Position numbers and translations under genes: made by a program. From NCBI GenBank assembly GCA_022376925.1, contig JAIOJX010000026.1:258035830-258099829 (forward strand): 64,000 bases of DNA, read 5' to 3'. Shown here piece after piece: positions 1-11,154 of this stretch; position 1 is the first letter of the stretch; each line of letters begins with the position of its first letter. Below the pieces are notes generated by a model. That model was not told the origin of the DNA. It did no database searches and saw nothing but the letters and a program-made list of their open reading frames with translations. The stretch comes from Tragulus kanchil. Taxonomy: Eukaryota > Chordata > Mammalia > Artiodactyla > Tragulidae.

Positions 1-110
1 AGATCCCCTGGAGGAGGGAAAGGCTACCCACTTCAGTATTCTTGCCTGGATAATTCCTGGCTTGTCCATGGATTGCAGAGTTGGACACCGCTGAGCAACT
101 TTCACTCTCA
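1..110 (+). mobile_element. Bov-tA type SINE, partial, sense orientation
   Basis: The first 110 bases follow the ruminant Bov-tA/BovB-tail consensus in sense. They run from a 'gatcccctggaggaggg' block through 'cagtattcttgcctgga' to 'gttggacaccgctgagcaac', the diagnostic 'agtcggacacgactgagcgac' region with several substitutions. The element is cut by the window edge, so its 5' tRNA-like part is not visible. Recognition is from memory of the family consensus, not a database search. Confidence 0.85.
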
Positions 111-397
111 ATGTTCTGTTTCACACATGATATCCACCACAAAATCTAGAGCAAATGGCTTCCACATTCTTAAGCATTTTCAAATAGAACTTTGTATGAT
201 ACTTCAGTCCTCATGGTGTTTTTGAGTGGTAAGAGTATTCAGAAATTTTCCAGTGCAACGTAAGCATTTTAAGAAGAGTAACTCTGACATCTGGAGATGT
301 GTTTTTACCTCCAAGCTACCAGATAATAGCAGAATTCAGCTCTTATAGTTGTAATTATCGCCTGCTGTGTGTGCATGTATATCTGCTGTGCTTGTGT
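111..397. other. Unique non-coding DNA
   Basis: AT-rich sequence between two Bov-tA elements. I see no convincing gene, RNA or regulatory signal. Confidence 0.5.
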
Positions 398-423
398 ATG
401 TGTGTGTGTGTGTGTGTGTGTGC
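398..423 (+). repeat. (GT)n microsatellite
   Basis: About a dozen GT units directly precede the antisense Bov-tA. GT/CA arrays commonly grow at the ends of BovB-derived SINEs, so it probably belongs to that element. Confidence 0.9.
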
Positions 424-525
424 GCACTCAGTCACTCAGTTGTGTCCAACTCTTGTGGCCCCATGGACTGTAGCCTACCAGGGTTCCCTGTCCATGGAAA
501 TTTCCAGGCAAGAATACTGGAGTGG
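424..525 (-). mobile_element. Bov-tA SINE, antisense, 3' portion (split by L1 and CHR-2)
   Basis: The sequence matches the reverse complement of Bov-tA: 'gtcactcagttgtgtccaac', 'ccatggactgtagcctacca' and 'aagaatactggagtgg'. It stops at 525 in the middle of the element. The missing continuation ('ttgccatttccttctccag...') is found at 3740-3852, beyond an L1 and a CHR-2 SINE. Bases 455-525 are repeated at 1572-1642 as part of tandem duplication D1. Confidence 0.9.
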
Positions 526-2688
526 ATTACAAGACACTCATGAGAGACATTAAAGAAGAGTTAAACAGATGGAGAAATATTCCGTGTTCCTGGGTCGGGA
601 GAATCAATATTGTGAAAATGACCATACTACCAAATGTCATCTATAGATTCAATGCGATCCCTATCAAATTTCCAATAACATTCTTCACAGAACTAGACCA
701 ACGAATAACACAGTTCATATGGAAACGCAAAAGACCTCGAATAGCCAAAGCAATCCTCAGGAAGAAGAATGGAGCTGGAGGGATCAGCCTCCCCAACTTC
801 AGACTCTACTACAAAGCAACAGTCATCAAGACAGTATGGTACTGGCACAAAAACAGAAATATCGACCAATGGAACAAGATCGAGAACCCAGAGATCAACC
901 CACGCACCTATGGGTACCTTATTTTTGACAAAGGAGGCGAACATATAAAATGGCACAAAGACAGCCTCTTCAACAAATGGTGCTGGGAAAATTGGACAGC
1001 TACATGCAAGAAAATGAAGTTGGAACATACCCTGACACCATACACAAAGATCAACTCAAAATGGATTAAAGACTTAAATGTAAGGCCAGAAACCATCAAA
1101 CTCTTAGAGGAGAATATAGGCAAAACCCTCAAGGACATCAATCAAACCAAGATCTTCTCTGACCCACCTACTAGAATAGTGGAACTAAAAAGACAAATGA
1201 ACATGTGGGACCTAATGAAACTTAAAAGCTTTTGCACAGCTAAAGAAATTACAAAAAAGCTGAACAGACAGCCCACAGAGTGGGAGAAAGTCATAGCAAA
1301 TGAAACAACAGACAAAGAATTAATCTCCAAAATCTACAAGCAACTGAGACAACTCAGCACTGGAAAAACGAACAACCCAATCAAAAAATGGGAAAAGGAC
1401 CTAAACAGATACCTCTCCAACGATGACATACAGATGGCCCAAAAACACATGAAACGATGCTCAACTTCACTAATAATTAGAGAAATGCAAATCAAAACTA
1501 CAATGAGATATCACCTCACACCCGTCAGAATGGCCATCATCCACAAATCGACAGACAATAAATGCTGGAGAGTGGCCCCATGGACTGTAGCCTACCAGGG
1601 TTCCCTGTCCATGGAAATTTCCAGGCAAGAATACTGGAGTGGATTACAAGACACTCATGAGAGACATTAAAGAAGAGTTAAACAGATGGAGAAATATTCC
1701 GTGTTCCTGGGTCGGGAGAATCAATATTGTGAAAATGACCATACTACCAAATGTCATCTATAGATTCAATGCGATCCCTATCAAATTTCCAATAACATTC
1801 TTCACAGAACTAGACCAACGAATAACACAGTTCATATGGAAACGCAAAAGACCTCGAATAGCCAAAGCAATCCTCAGGAAGAAGAATGGAGCTGGAGGGA
1901 TCAGCCTCCCCAACTTCAGACTCTACTACAAAGCAACAGTCATCAAGACAGTATGGTACTGGCACAAAAACAGAAATATCGACCAATGGAACAAGATCGA
2001 GAACCCAGAGATCAACCCACGCACCTATGGGTACCTTATTTTTGACAAAGGAGGCGAACATATAAAATGGCACAAAGACAGCCTCTTCAACAAATGGTGC
2101 TGGGAAAATTGGACAGCTACATGCAAGAAAATGAAGTTGGAACATACCCTGACACCATACACAAAGATCAACTCAAAATGGATTAAAGACTTAAATGTAA
2201 GGCCAGAAACCATCAAACTCTTAGAGGAGAATATAGGCAAAACCCTCAAGGACATCAATCAAACCAAGATCTTCTCTGACCCACCTACTAGAATAGTGGA
2301 ACTAAAAAGACAAATGAACATGTGGGACCTAATGAAACTTAAAAGCTTTTGCACAGCTAAAGAAATTACAAAAAAGCTGAACAGACAGCCCACAGAGTGG
2401 GAGAAAGTCATAGCAAATGAAACAACAGACAAAGAATTAATCTCCAAAATCTACAAGCAACTGAGACAACTCAGCACTGGAAAAACGAACAACCCAATCA
2501 AAAAATGGGAAAAGGACCTAAACAGATACCTCTCCAACGATGACATACAGATGGCCCAAAAACACATGAAACGATGCTCAACTTCACTAATAATTAGAGA
2601 AATGCAAATCAAAACTACAATGAGATATCACCTCACACCCGTCAGAATGGCCATCATCCACAAATCGACAGACAATAAATGCTGGAGA
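455..2688 (+). repeat. Tandem duplication D1, 455-1571 / 1572-2688 (period 1117)
   Basis: Two directly adjacent, apparently identical copies containing the end of a Bov-tA and the middle of L1 ORF2. The junction at 1571/1572 jumps from inside ORF2 back into the SINE, with one base of microhomology. It breaks what would otherwise be one continuous L1 insertion. Removing either copy restores a normal element order, so an unresolved assembly overlap is the likeliest cause. Confidence 0.95.
526..1571 (+). pseudogene. L1 ORF2 fragment, first copy of D1 (cut at junction)
   Basis: Open frame encoding the part of ORF2 protein that follows the reverse transcriptase core, with the typical '[18 protein letters not shown]' and '[19 protein letters not shown]' blocks. 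The frame runs to about 1571 and then, because of D1, continues into antisense SINE sequence to a stop at 1670. That chimeric tail is an artefact of the junction. There is no start codon of its own: upstream of 526 the frame is SINE sequence. No protein function is expected, because the endonuclease and catalytic RT domains are absent. Confidence 0.9.
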
Positions 2689-3114
2689 GGCTGCGGAGAA
2701 AAGGGAACACTTCTGCATTGCTGGTGGGAGTGTAAATTGATACAGCCTCTATGGAAGACAGTCTGGAGATTTCTTAAAAAACTAAAAATAGAAGCACCAT
2801 ACGACCCAGCAATCCCACTCTTAGGCTTATACCCTGACGAAATCAAAACTGAAAGAAGCACCTGTACCCCAATGTTCATTGCAGCTCTCTATACAATAGC
2901 TAGAACATGGAAGGAACCTAGATGCCCATCGATGAACGAATGGATCCAAAAGCTCTGGTACATATATACAATGGAATACTACACAGCTGTAAAGAGAAAT
3001 GCAGAAGAATCAGCCCTAATGAGGTGGCTGGATCTAGAACGTATCATCAAAAGTGAAGTCAGTCAGAAAGAAAAGGACAAATACAGTATATTAACACATA
3101 TATATGGAATCTAG
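1643..3114 (+). pseudogene. L1 ORF2 C-terminal fragment (about 490 codons, uninterrupted)
   Basis: Second and complete copy of the ORF2 C-terminal part. After the connection region it carries an intact L1 cysteine motif, [18 protein letters not shown], i.e. C-x3-C-x7-H-x4-C, and ends with '[10 protein letters not shown]' at a TAG stop, as in ruminant L1s. Absence of any stop or frameshift over about 490 codons suggests a fairly young insertion. The fragment lacks the endonuclease domain and the reverse transcriptase active site, so it is a dead 5'-truncated copy. It is translated in no known context. An ORF2 identity is certain; the L1 subfamily is not assigned. Confidence 0.93.
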
Positions 3115-3434
3115 TAGGATGGTGATGATGGCACACACAGTGAAGCGACAGAAAGACAGACATGGACAGTGGACATATGGACATTGTGGGGAAGGAACAG
3201 TGGGTGAGAGGCGTAAAGGAAGTAGCATGAAGGCCTGTACTATCATAAGTGAAGAAAATAGCTCTAGTCATTGCTCTGTGAGAAAAGGGGATCCTTCAGG
3301 GGTGCTGTGTGATGGTCGGGAGGGGAGGGAAGGGGGGGATATACATGTGACTAATCTGAGAACATGCATGTCTGTGAACAACAAAACTCTGTAAAAGTTA
3401 AAAGTAAAATAAAGGTTTAAAAAAAAAAAAAAAA
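3115..3434 (+). other. L1 3' UTR
   Basis: Non-coding tail of the L1 from the ORF2 stop to the poly(A). It has a purine/G-rich block near 3310-3342, common in mammalian L1 3' UTRs, and an AATAAA just before the A-tract. Beyond general resemblance in the first 100 bases, it does not match the common ruminant L1 3' UTR as I remember it. Its duplicate is at 4203-4521. Confidence 0.75.
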
Positions 3435-3449
3435 AGAATACTGGAGTGG

Positions 3450-3726
3450 GGCTACACTGGTGGTCCTGTGGGTAAAGTCCACCTTGCAGTGCCAGGGGCA
3501 CCAGTTCTGTCCCTGGCCCAGGAAGATCCCACATGCTGCAGAGCAGCTGGACTGGTGTGTTCAATTATGAGCCAGCACTCTGGAGTGTATGCGCCCAGAG
3601 CCGATGCTCTGCAACGAGAGAGGCCGCTGCAATGGGAGGCCCTTACAGGCCAAAAAATAAAGATGGATGAAAACAAACAAATAAAAAAACGATAAAAGAG
3701 GCCAAAGTTTAAAAAAAGAAAAAAAA
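3450..3726 (+). mobile_element. CHR-2 type SINE (tRNA-Glu derived), sense
   Basis: Begins with a degenerate 'gggcttccctggtggtcc' head (here 'gggctacactggtggtcc'). It continues through the tRNA-derived B-box area ('ccagttctgtccctgg'), the 'agatcccacatgctgcagag' block and the 'ctctgcaacgagagag' block, and ends in an A-rich tail. A near copy of its target, AATACTGGAGTGGG versus AATATTGGAGTGGG (3726-3739), flanks it. It therefore inserted into the same Bov-tA site as the L1. Duplicate copy at 4537-4813. Confidence 0.85.
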
Positions 3727-3852
3727 AATATTGGAGTGGGTTGCCATTTCCTTCTCCAGACGACCTTCCCAACCCAGGGATCAAACCCTCATCTCTAGCA
3801 TCGCCAGCACAGGCAGGCAGATTCTTTACCATTAGTGCCACTTGGGAAGCCC
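3726..3852 (-). mobile_element. Bov-tA SINE, antisense, remaining part
   Basis: Continuation of the SINE interrupted at 525: 'tggagtgggttgccatttcc', 'cccaacccagggatcaaac', then 'accattagtgccacttggga'. Joined with 424-525 it makes one antisense Bov-tA. Duplicate at 4814-4939. Confidence 0.88.
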
Positions 3853-4088
3853 TATATGACAATACGGAGCACTTCTGAACAACAAAATGCTGTATAATAA
3901 ACTCTTTGGGTTTTTGGTTTTGCTAGTTTTTTTTTTTTTTTTTTAACTAAACCTAACAAATATGGTGCAAGACTGCTCCTCACAACTCTCAAGCAGTACT
4001 TAAAATCTTTTATTTTAATGGTTCTTTTTCTCTTCTCTACCTCCTCTAACTTTTGCCCATTAAAACAGTGATAAATGCTATGTACACT

Positions 4089-4939
4089 GCAGAAGAATCA
4101 GCCCTAATGAGGTGGCTGGATCTAGAACGTATCATCAAAAGTGAAGTCAGTCAGAAAGAAAAGGACAAATACAGTATATTAACACATATATATGGAATCT
4201 AGTAGGATGGTGATGATGGCACACACAGTGAAGCGACAGAAAGACAGACATGGACAGTGGACATATGGACATTGTGGGGAAGGAACAGTGGGTGAGAGGC
4301 GTAAAGGAAGTAGCATGAAGGCCTGTACTATCATAAGTGAAGAAAATAGCTCTAGTCATTGCTCTGTGAGAAAAGGGGATCCTTCAGGGGTGCTGTGTGA
4401 TGGTCGGGAGGGGGGGGAAGGGGGGATATACATGTGACTAATCTGAGAACATGCATGTCTGTGAACAACAAAACTCTGTAAAAGTTAAAAGTAAAATAAA
4501 GGTTTAAAAAAAAAAAAAAAAAGAATACTGGAGTGGGGCTACACTGGTGGTCCTGTGGGTAAAGTCCACCTTGCAGTGCCAGGGGCACCAGTTCTGTCCC
4601 TGGCCCAGGAAGATCCCACATGCTGCAGAGCAGCTGGACTGGTGTGTTCAATTATGAGCCAGCACTCTGGAGTGTATGCGCCCAGAGCCGATGCTCTGCA
4701 ACGAGAGAGGCCGCTGCAATGGGAGGCCCTTACAGGCAAAAAAATAAAGATGGATGAAAACAAACAAATAAAAAAACGATAAAAGAGGCCAAAGTTTAAA
4801 AAAAGAAAAAAAAAATATTGGAGTGGGTTGCCATTTCCTTCTCCAGACGACCTTCCCAACCCAGGGATCAAACCCTCATCTCTAGCATCGCCAGCACAGG
4901 CAGGCAGATTCTTTACCATTAGTGCCACTTGGGAAGCCC
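4089..4939 (+). mobile_element. Second copy of L1 3' end + CHR-2 + Bov-tA remnant
   Basis: Repeats the order seen at 3001-3852: L1 ORF2 end and 3' UTR to 4521, target-site copy 4522-4536, CHR-2 4537-4813, Bov-tA remnant 4814-4939. It is a duplicate through D2, not an independent insertion, because flanking unique sequence is duplicated as well. Confidence 0.93.
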
Positions 4940-5173
4940 TATATGACAATACGGAGCACTTCTGAACAACAAAATGCTGTATAATAAACTCTTTGGGTTT
5001 TTGGTTTTGCTAGTTTTTTTTTTTTTTTTTTAACTAAACCTAACAAATATGGTGCAAGACTGCTCCTCACAACTCTCAAGCAGTACTTAAAATCTTTTAT
5101 TTTAATGGTTCTTTTTCTCTTCTCTACCTCCTCTAACTTTTGCCCATTAAAACAGTGATAAATGCTATGTACA

Positions 5174-6674
5174 TGACTGATTTTTAACATAACTGGTTGA
5201 ACATAAAATCCAGTTAAGATATGCCAGCCACTAAAAAGAAAATAAAAAAACTTTAAATCTATTTTCATCACACTTATAAATGTGTGTGGGTTTAAGCTGC
5301 TGGAATTTTAACTATATTTTCATTTCTCCTCATCTGGAGAATTTACACGCTTGCAAGAAAACCTTGTTGAAACCTTATTTTGGTCTTCATGGAACATAAT
5401 CTCAACATCTCAGACAGCCTGAAGCAGGCTGAATTCCATTTGCAGCTTCCTCTGGGGCTCTGCAAAGCTCTATTAGTATTGCATATTACACATAAGTTAC
5501 TTTTAATGTTTTTCCAAGGCTTGTTAAATACTACACAAACTTTACACTTCATGGCTCTAATGTTTAACTTATCAGTCAGTAAACTTGAACCCATAATTCA
5601 TCTAGTTGTCCATGCTGGTGATTTCTACCAATTATTATTTCTAAATGAGCTTTCTTTAAAGAACTAGATTTTGATTAATAGCAGTTACTGATCATGTACA
5701 TGAAAAGAGACGCCTTGAACCTTTACCCCAAACATTCAACAAGGTAAAATCAAAGATGTAAAAGGTGGTGGCTTAATAGTTTTATTTAAACAGTGACACT
5801 AATAATAGGCACAAACAATCCATTCAAAGATTGTGTATTAAGTGTGACTGATGCACTTATTGGCAATTTAATCTAGTAAAACAAACCTAAACAAGATGAT
5901 TCTAACAGATTATTTTAGGTTAAAACTATGTTAATTTTTCTTTTTTGTAAGGCAAACCTGAAATACACTATTTAAAAATTCACAATATTACTCTCTGCAT
6001 ATCTTCTCAACAAACTGCATTTGGATTGCGTGTTTTTGATTTGAAAGAGTGCTGTCCTGAGCTACTATGCAACCTAAAAATCATGGTCTTTGAAGAAAAG
6101 CAACACTGAAATACTGCTATTGTGCACTGAAGAAATCTTTGAGACTGAAAATCTTACAAAGTTTCATTTTCAAACAGATTTTTATTATTTTTTTCTAGAA
6201 CACTAATTCCATTTTAAATAACCAAATACACACACACACACACACACACACACAGTCCAAATACACCCAAAGGTATAAACAAGCTAATGAAAACTTTCAT
6301 ATTCCTGAATGTCACAGCAACGGTAGCATCACATCAGTTGCAAATGGAAAGAGAAATCTCAACATTTCTTGCCTGTCTTCACTGTCTAGTATCAATTCAA
6401 CTATGCAATTACTCCTAATTTCTATTTAGGAATAAAACTTCAATCATTCTCATTTTAGGACATTAAGAATATTATGAAAACAACCAGGTTTATCACAGTC
6501 ATCTGTCAGAAGTATACACTTCAACAATTTATGCATTTTATTTTAGTACAAAAGCTATCTGATACCAAGTTATTTCAAAGATACTGAAACAGAACAAAAA
6601 AGATTAAAAACCGAGACAAGGTAGAATCTGGAATTTAAGTGTGTTTGATAGATAAAAATAATCTTTGTGGAACT
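5174..6674. other. Unique non-coding DNA with one (CA)n
   Basis: AT-rich sequence. The only clear feature is a (CA)13 microsatellite at 6229-6254. Short open frames at 5343-5667 on both strands overlap each other and have no start context, splice sites or recognisable domain; I regard them as chance. Confidence 0.6.
6229..6254 (+). repeat. (CA)13 microsatellite
   Basis: Uninterrupted CA dinucleotides after 'ccaaata'. Single copy in the window. Confidence 0.95.
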
Positions 6675-8873
6675 ATTCAGTCACCACTAAGTGTATGCCA
6701 AACAATATTTAGAAAATAACAGTAACATTTGGTAATTATTGTAAATTTCATAAAAATGAGATTTTCAAGAATACTGTTCTTTTATTTTACCTTGATTTTC
6801 AGGCTACTCAACAATGACCTATCTATGGCAAAAGCTTTGCTAAAGAGATTAAAGAGGTCAACAATTTGTGGAAAAAGGTGAGCAGTGGATATTTTTGTTC
6901 TTTTTCATGTAAATTTCATAGTGAAGAAAAGTATACATTTATAGTTAAGAAAATTAGGCATTTAACAGCTACATCTAGTCTTTGAATATAATCATAAACT
7001 TGAGTACTCCAAAATATACTGTTGTAGTCAATCATTCAAAGCAAAACTATATTTAAGACTCTTTTAATAACTTTAAGGAAACCAGCCACATTTTAATACT
7101 GAATACTACATTTTGTGTATATTGTCAGAGTACATATTCCTCAAGATATAAAAAGATTTAAAGAGAAAAGATTTAAAAAGAACTTCTGTGAAGAGATGAC
7201 ACAGTTATTGGGAATTCTTGAAACAAGAATTAGTATGATGTCATCACAATAATTGAATCTTGAGTACTTCACATTATTATTTTGACAGATGAGTTAGGAA
7301 GGGGAGAAACACCAAAGAAAACAAACTCATATCTGAACATACACCTATCCCAAGCTCATCATTCCAGCTATCAAAAAGAAGGACGTCTTGGTCGCCACCC
7401 TTTATCAGTGCCTTAGTTAATTGGTATTGGTGGAAATGAGGACCATTCCAGCTAAGTTTTAATTTTAAAAAATTAACTACCAACTCAGTTATTTAATAAA
7501 GAGTTGTAGTCATTTGGTGTGTTTCTAGGTGCAGAATATAGCAATTTACTATTGACAAGCACTAGCAGACGAGGTCATTTCACAAGTATAGTATGGACAA
7601 AGGTGAGCCGGGCAACTGATGAAATCTGTGGCCAAGGCGAAATAGCAATCTCTGAGCCAAATGGTAATAAAGTTACTGAAATGAAGCAATGTAGCTTCTA
7701 AACTGAACTGTCATAAAGGAGGACATGGGCTTCAAACTGGCATGTCAGGAGTAATTAAAATATTATTTCTCTTAATTCAGTCACCACTAAGTGTATGCCA
7801 AACAATATTTAGAAAATAACAGTAACATTTGTTAATTATTGTAAATTTCATAAAAATGAGATTTTCAAGAATACTGTTCTTTTATTTTACCTTGATTTTC
7901 AGGCTACTCAACAATGACCTATCTATGGCAAAAGCTTTGCTAAAGAGATTAAAGAGGTCAACAATTTGTGGAAAAAGGTGAGCAGTGGATATTTTTGTTC
8001 TTTTTCATGTAAATTTCATAGTGAAGAAAAGTATACATTTATAGTTAAGAAAATTAGGCATTTAACAGCTACATCTAGTCTTTGAATATAATCATAAACT
8101 TGAGTACTCCAAAATATACTGTTGTAGTCAATCATTCAAAGCAAAACTATATTTAAGACTCTTTTAATAACTTTAAGGAAACCAGCCACATTTTAATACT
8201 GAATACTACATTTTGTGTATATTGTCAGAGTACATATTCCTCAAGATATAAAAAGATTTAAAGAGAAAAGATTTAAAAAGAACTTCTGTGAAGAGATGAC
8301 ACAGTTATTGGGAATTCTTGAAACAAGAATTAGTATGATGTCATCACAATAATTGAATCTTGAGTACTTCACATTATTATTTTGACAGATGAGTTAGGAA
8401 GGGGAGAAACACCAAAGAAAACAAACTCATATCTGAACATACACCTATCCCAAGCTCATCATTCCAGCTATCAAAAAGAAGGACGTCTTGGTCGCCACCC
8501 TTTATCAGTGCCTTAGTTAATTGGTATTGGTGGAAATGAGGACCATTCCAGCTAAGTTTTAATTTTAAAAAATTAACTACCAACTCAGTTATTTAATAAA
8601 GAGTTGTAGTCATTTGGTGTGTTTCTAGGTGCAGAATATAGCAATTTACTATTGACAAGCACTAGCAGACGAGGTCATTTCACAAGTATAGTATGGACAA
8701 AGGTGAGCCGGGCAACTGATGAAATCTGTGGCCAAGGCGAAATAGCAATCTCTGAGCCAAATGGTAATAAAGTTACTGAAATGAAGCAATGTAGCTTCTA
8801 AACTGAACTGTCATAAAGGAGGACATGGGCTTCAAACTGGCATGTCAGGAGTAATTAAAATATTATTTCTCTT
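6675..8873 (+). repeat. Tandem duplication D3, 6675-7774 / 7775-8873 (period 1100)
   Basis: Near-identical adjacent copies; one visible change is 'catttggtaatt' versus 'catttgttaatt'. The content is AT-rich non-coding DNA without a recognised repeat. The short frames inside appear twice, once per copy, and share no homology with known proteins that I can see. Confidence 0.95.
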
Positions 8874-9020
8874 TTATAAAAAAGTTCCAAATGGTTTTAA
8901 TAGCCGTATTGATTTTGTATTCAAACAGCTGGAAGTGAGGTTAGGAGGACGCTGCGGGATTGTAGGGACGAGTGGGCAGTGTTCAGGTTTGGAGGGAGGG
9001 AGGCTGAGTTCTGCCAGGCC

Positions 9021-11154
9021 ACAAAACAGAAAAGAAGGTGGATGTATTAGCACACTGGAGACGACCAACGCTTCCACAAACAAGACTACATTACCCCAAA
9101 GGAAAAATATTAAAGGGCTCCAGAAGTTACCCGTGACATGAATACTTAAAAAGCAATAGCTGCATATAGACTATTTATTGCTCACAGGGATGGAGAAAGT
9201 ATCTATGTGTCAAGACAGCAAATGTAAAGTTTTCAAAACGGCTATCTCCTGAAGATTCCAAGATACTCTCTATTCAAGTCTCTCCCATTGATCCTTGAGT
9301 TGAAATGACTGGCTTGCCTGGTCAAATACTTGGTCAATTGATTTAGGATGGGTGTAACTGATACTGCTAAATGCCAGCATAAATAACGCCTGAAGAAAAC
9401 GCACTTGTTTTGTGCACCTAGCTTTCCCCCACCCAGAAGAGATTGAGCTCTTTGCTAATAGAGGTAAAACCTGTTATAGACACTTTTGGTATCATTTTTG
9501 CTATTCTCACCTTGAAAATAAAGCAGATCAGATATTTTTGTATCTATGAAAGACTGCCATGAGACATTATGGAATCCAAAACCTCACAGCTAGAAATAAT
9601 CAGAAGATCATCAGATCCAGGTTCCTACCTTACCTTAAATAAGAGTGAGCAGCCTATAAATAGCAGCAAAACACATGTTTGAGAAAAAAGACCGTGGAAA
9701 TGGAGATGGCTTTCTTCATACTTGAGCGTAAGTCTTCATACAGTCTGAGTGCCATACGGAGGACTCAGCTTCCTATACAGCCAGATTCCCATTTGCACCA
9801 CCTAACCTGGCCCTTGGCAAACACAGTGAAGGAACACAACTGCGCAGCAGGAAAGTAAAATATGCAGCCTCCATCCAAATTCAGACACTCCTTAGCAACC
9901 ACACACTCCTCTTTGCAGTGAAAATATGCCTAAAAAGTCATGCTTAGCCATGAAAACAGCCTCCACATCAATTCTTGATGTAATCCACTTACAACTAGCT
10001 AATTGCATGTGATCATCTTTCACTTAATTGAAACTACACTCACATTATTCAATAATTAAATGATCTGTCTAAGGAGAAATACAANACACAAAACAGAAAA
10101 GAAGGTGGATGTATTAGCACACTGGAGACGACCAACGCTTCCACAAACAAGACTACATTACCCCAAAGGAAAAATATTAAAGGGCTCCAGAAGTTACCCG
10201 TGACATGAATACTTAAAAAGCAATAGCTGCATATAGACTATTTATTGCTCACAGGGATGGAGAAAGTATCTATGTGTCAAGACAGCAAATGTAAAGTTTT
10301 CAAAACGGCTATCTCCTGAAGATTCCAAGATACTCTCTATTCAAGTCTCTCCCATTGATCCTTGAGTTGAAATGACTGGCTTGCCTGGTCAAATACTTGG
10401 TCAATTGATTTAGGATGGGTGTAACTGATACTGCTAAATGCCAGCATAAATAACGCCTGAAGAAAACGCACTTGTTTTGTGCACCTAGCTTTCCCCCACC
10501 CAGAAGAGATTGAGCTCTTTGCTAATAGAGGTAAAACCTGTTATAGACACTTTTGGTATCATTTTTGCTATTCTCACCTTGAAAATAAAGCAGATCAGAT
10601 ATTTTTGTATCTATGAAAGACTGCCATGAGACATTATGGAATCCAAAACCTCACAGCTAGAAATAATCAGAAGATCATCAGATCCAGGTTCCTACCTTAC
10701 CTTAAATAAGAGTGAGCAGCCTATAAATAGCAGCAAAACACATGTTTGAGAAAAAAGACCGTGGAAATGGAGATGGCTTTCTTCATACTTGAGCGTAAGT
10801 CTTCATACAGTCTGAGTGCCATACGGAGGACTCAGCTTCCTATACAGCCAGATTCCCATTTGCACCACCTAACCTGGCCCTTGGCAAACACAGTGAAGGA
10901 ACACAACTGCGCAGCAGGAAAGTAAAATATGCAGCCTCCATCCAAATTCAGACACTCCTTAGCAACCACACACTCCTCTTTGCAGTGAAAATATGCCTAA
11001 AAAGTCATGCTTAGCCATGAAAACAGCCTCCACATCAATTCTTGATGTAATCCACTTTACAACTAGCTAATTGCATGTGATCATCTTTCACTTAATTGAA
11101 ACTACACTCACATTATTCAATAATTAAATGATCTGTCTAAGGAGAAATACAAAA
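9021..11154 (+). repeat. Tandem duplication D4, 9021-10087 / 10088-11154 (period 1067-1068) with N at the junction
   Basis: Copies differ by a single T insertion ('ccacttacaac' versus 'ccactttacaac'). An unresolved base N at 10085 lies exactly where copy one meets copy two. The shared motif 'acacaaaacag' at both ends would favour a false join. The content is otherwise featureless non-coding sequence. Confidence 0.95.
10085..10085. other. Ambiguous base (N)
   Basis: Single N in 'aaatacaaNacacaaaac', at the D4 copy boundary. It suggests a consensus conflict or a minimal gap placeholder. Confidence 0.9.

Larger units (their letters stand above)
526..3434 (+). mobile_element. 5'-truncated artiodactyl L1 (LINE-1) with 3' UTR and poly(A)
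   Basis: Non-LTR retrotransposon. It begins abruptly inside ORF2, near residue 765 of the usual approximately 1275, reads through the ORF2 C-terminus to a stop at 3112-3114, then a 320-base 3' UTR with 'aataaagg' just before a 16-base poly(A). It is flanked by a perfect 15-base target-site duplication, AGAATACTGGAGTGG, at 511-525 and 3435-3449. Truncation, poly(A) tail and duplication together show insertion by target-primed reverse transcription. The apparent length of 2.9 kb includes the 1117-base D1 duplication; the real element is about 1.8 kb. The host sequence is an antisense Bov-tA SINE. Confidence 0.93.
3000..5173 (+). repeat. Tandem duplication D2, 3000-4086 / 4088-5173 (period 1088-1087)
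   Basis: Copies contain the L1 3' end, CHR-2 SINE, second half of the Bov-tA and about 230 bases of unique flank. They differ by only a few bases, mainly in G-runs near 3330/4415 and in 'ggccaaaaaa' versus 'ggcaaaaaaa'. The junction near 4087 jumps from unique flank back into L1 ORF2, which no insertion mechanism explains. Confidence 0.95.

Noticed and set aside
5343..5667. Overlapping 83- and 95-codon frames on opposite strands
   Set aside because: Mutual shadows in AT-rich DNA without domains or splice signals.
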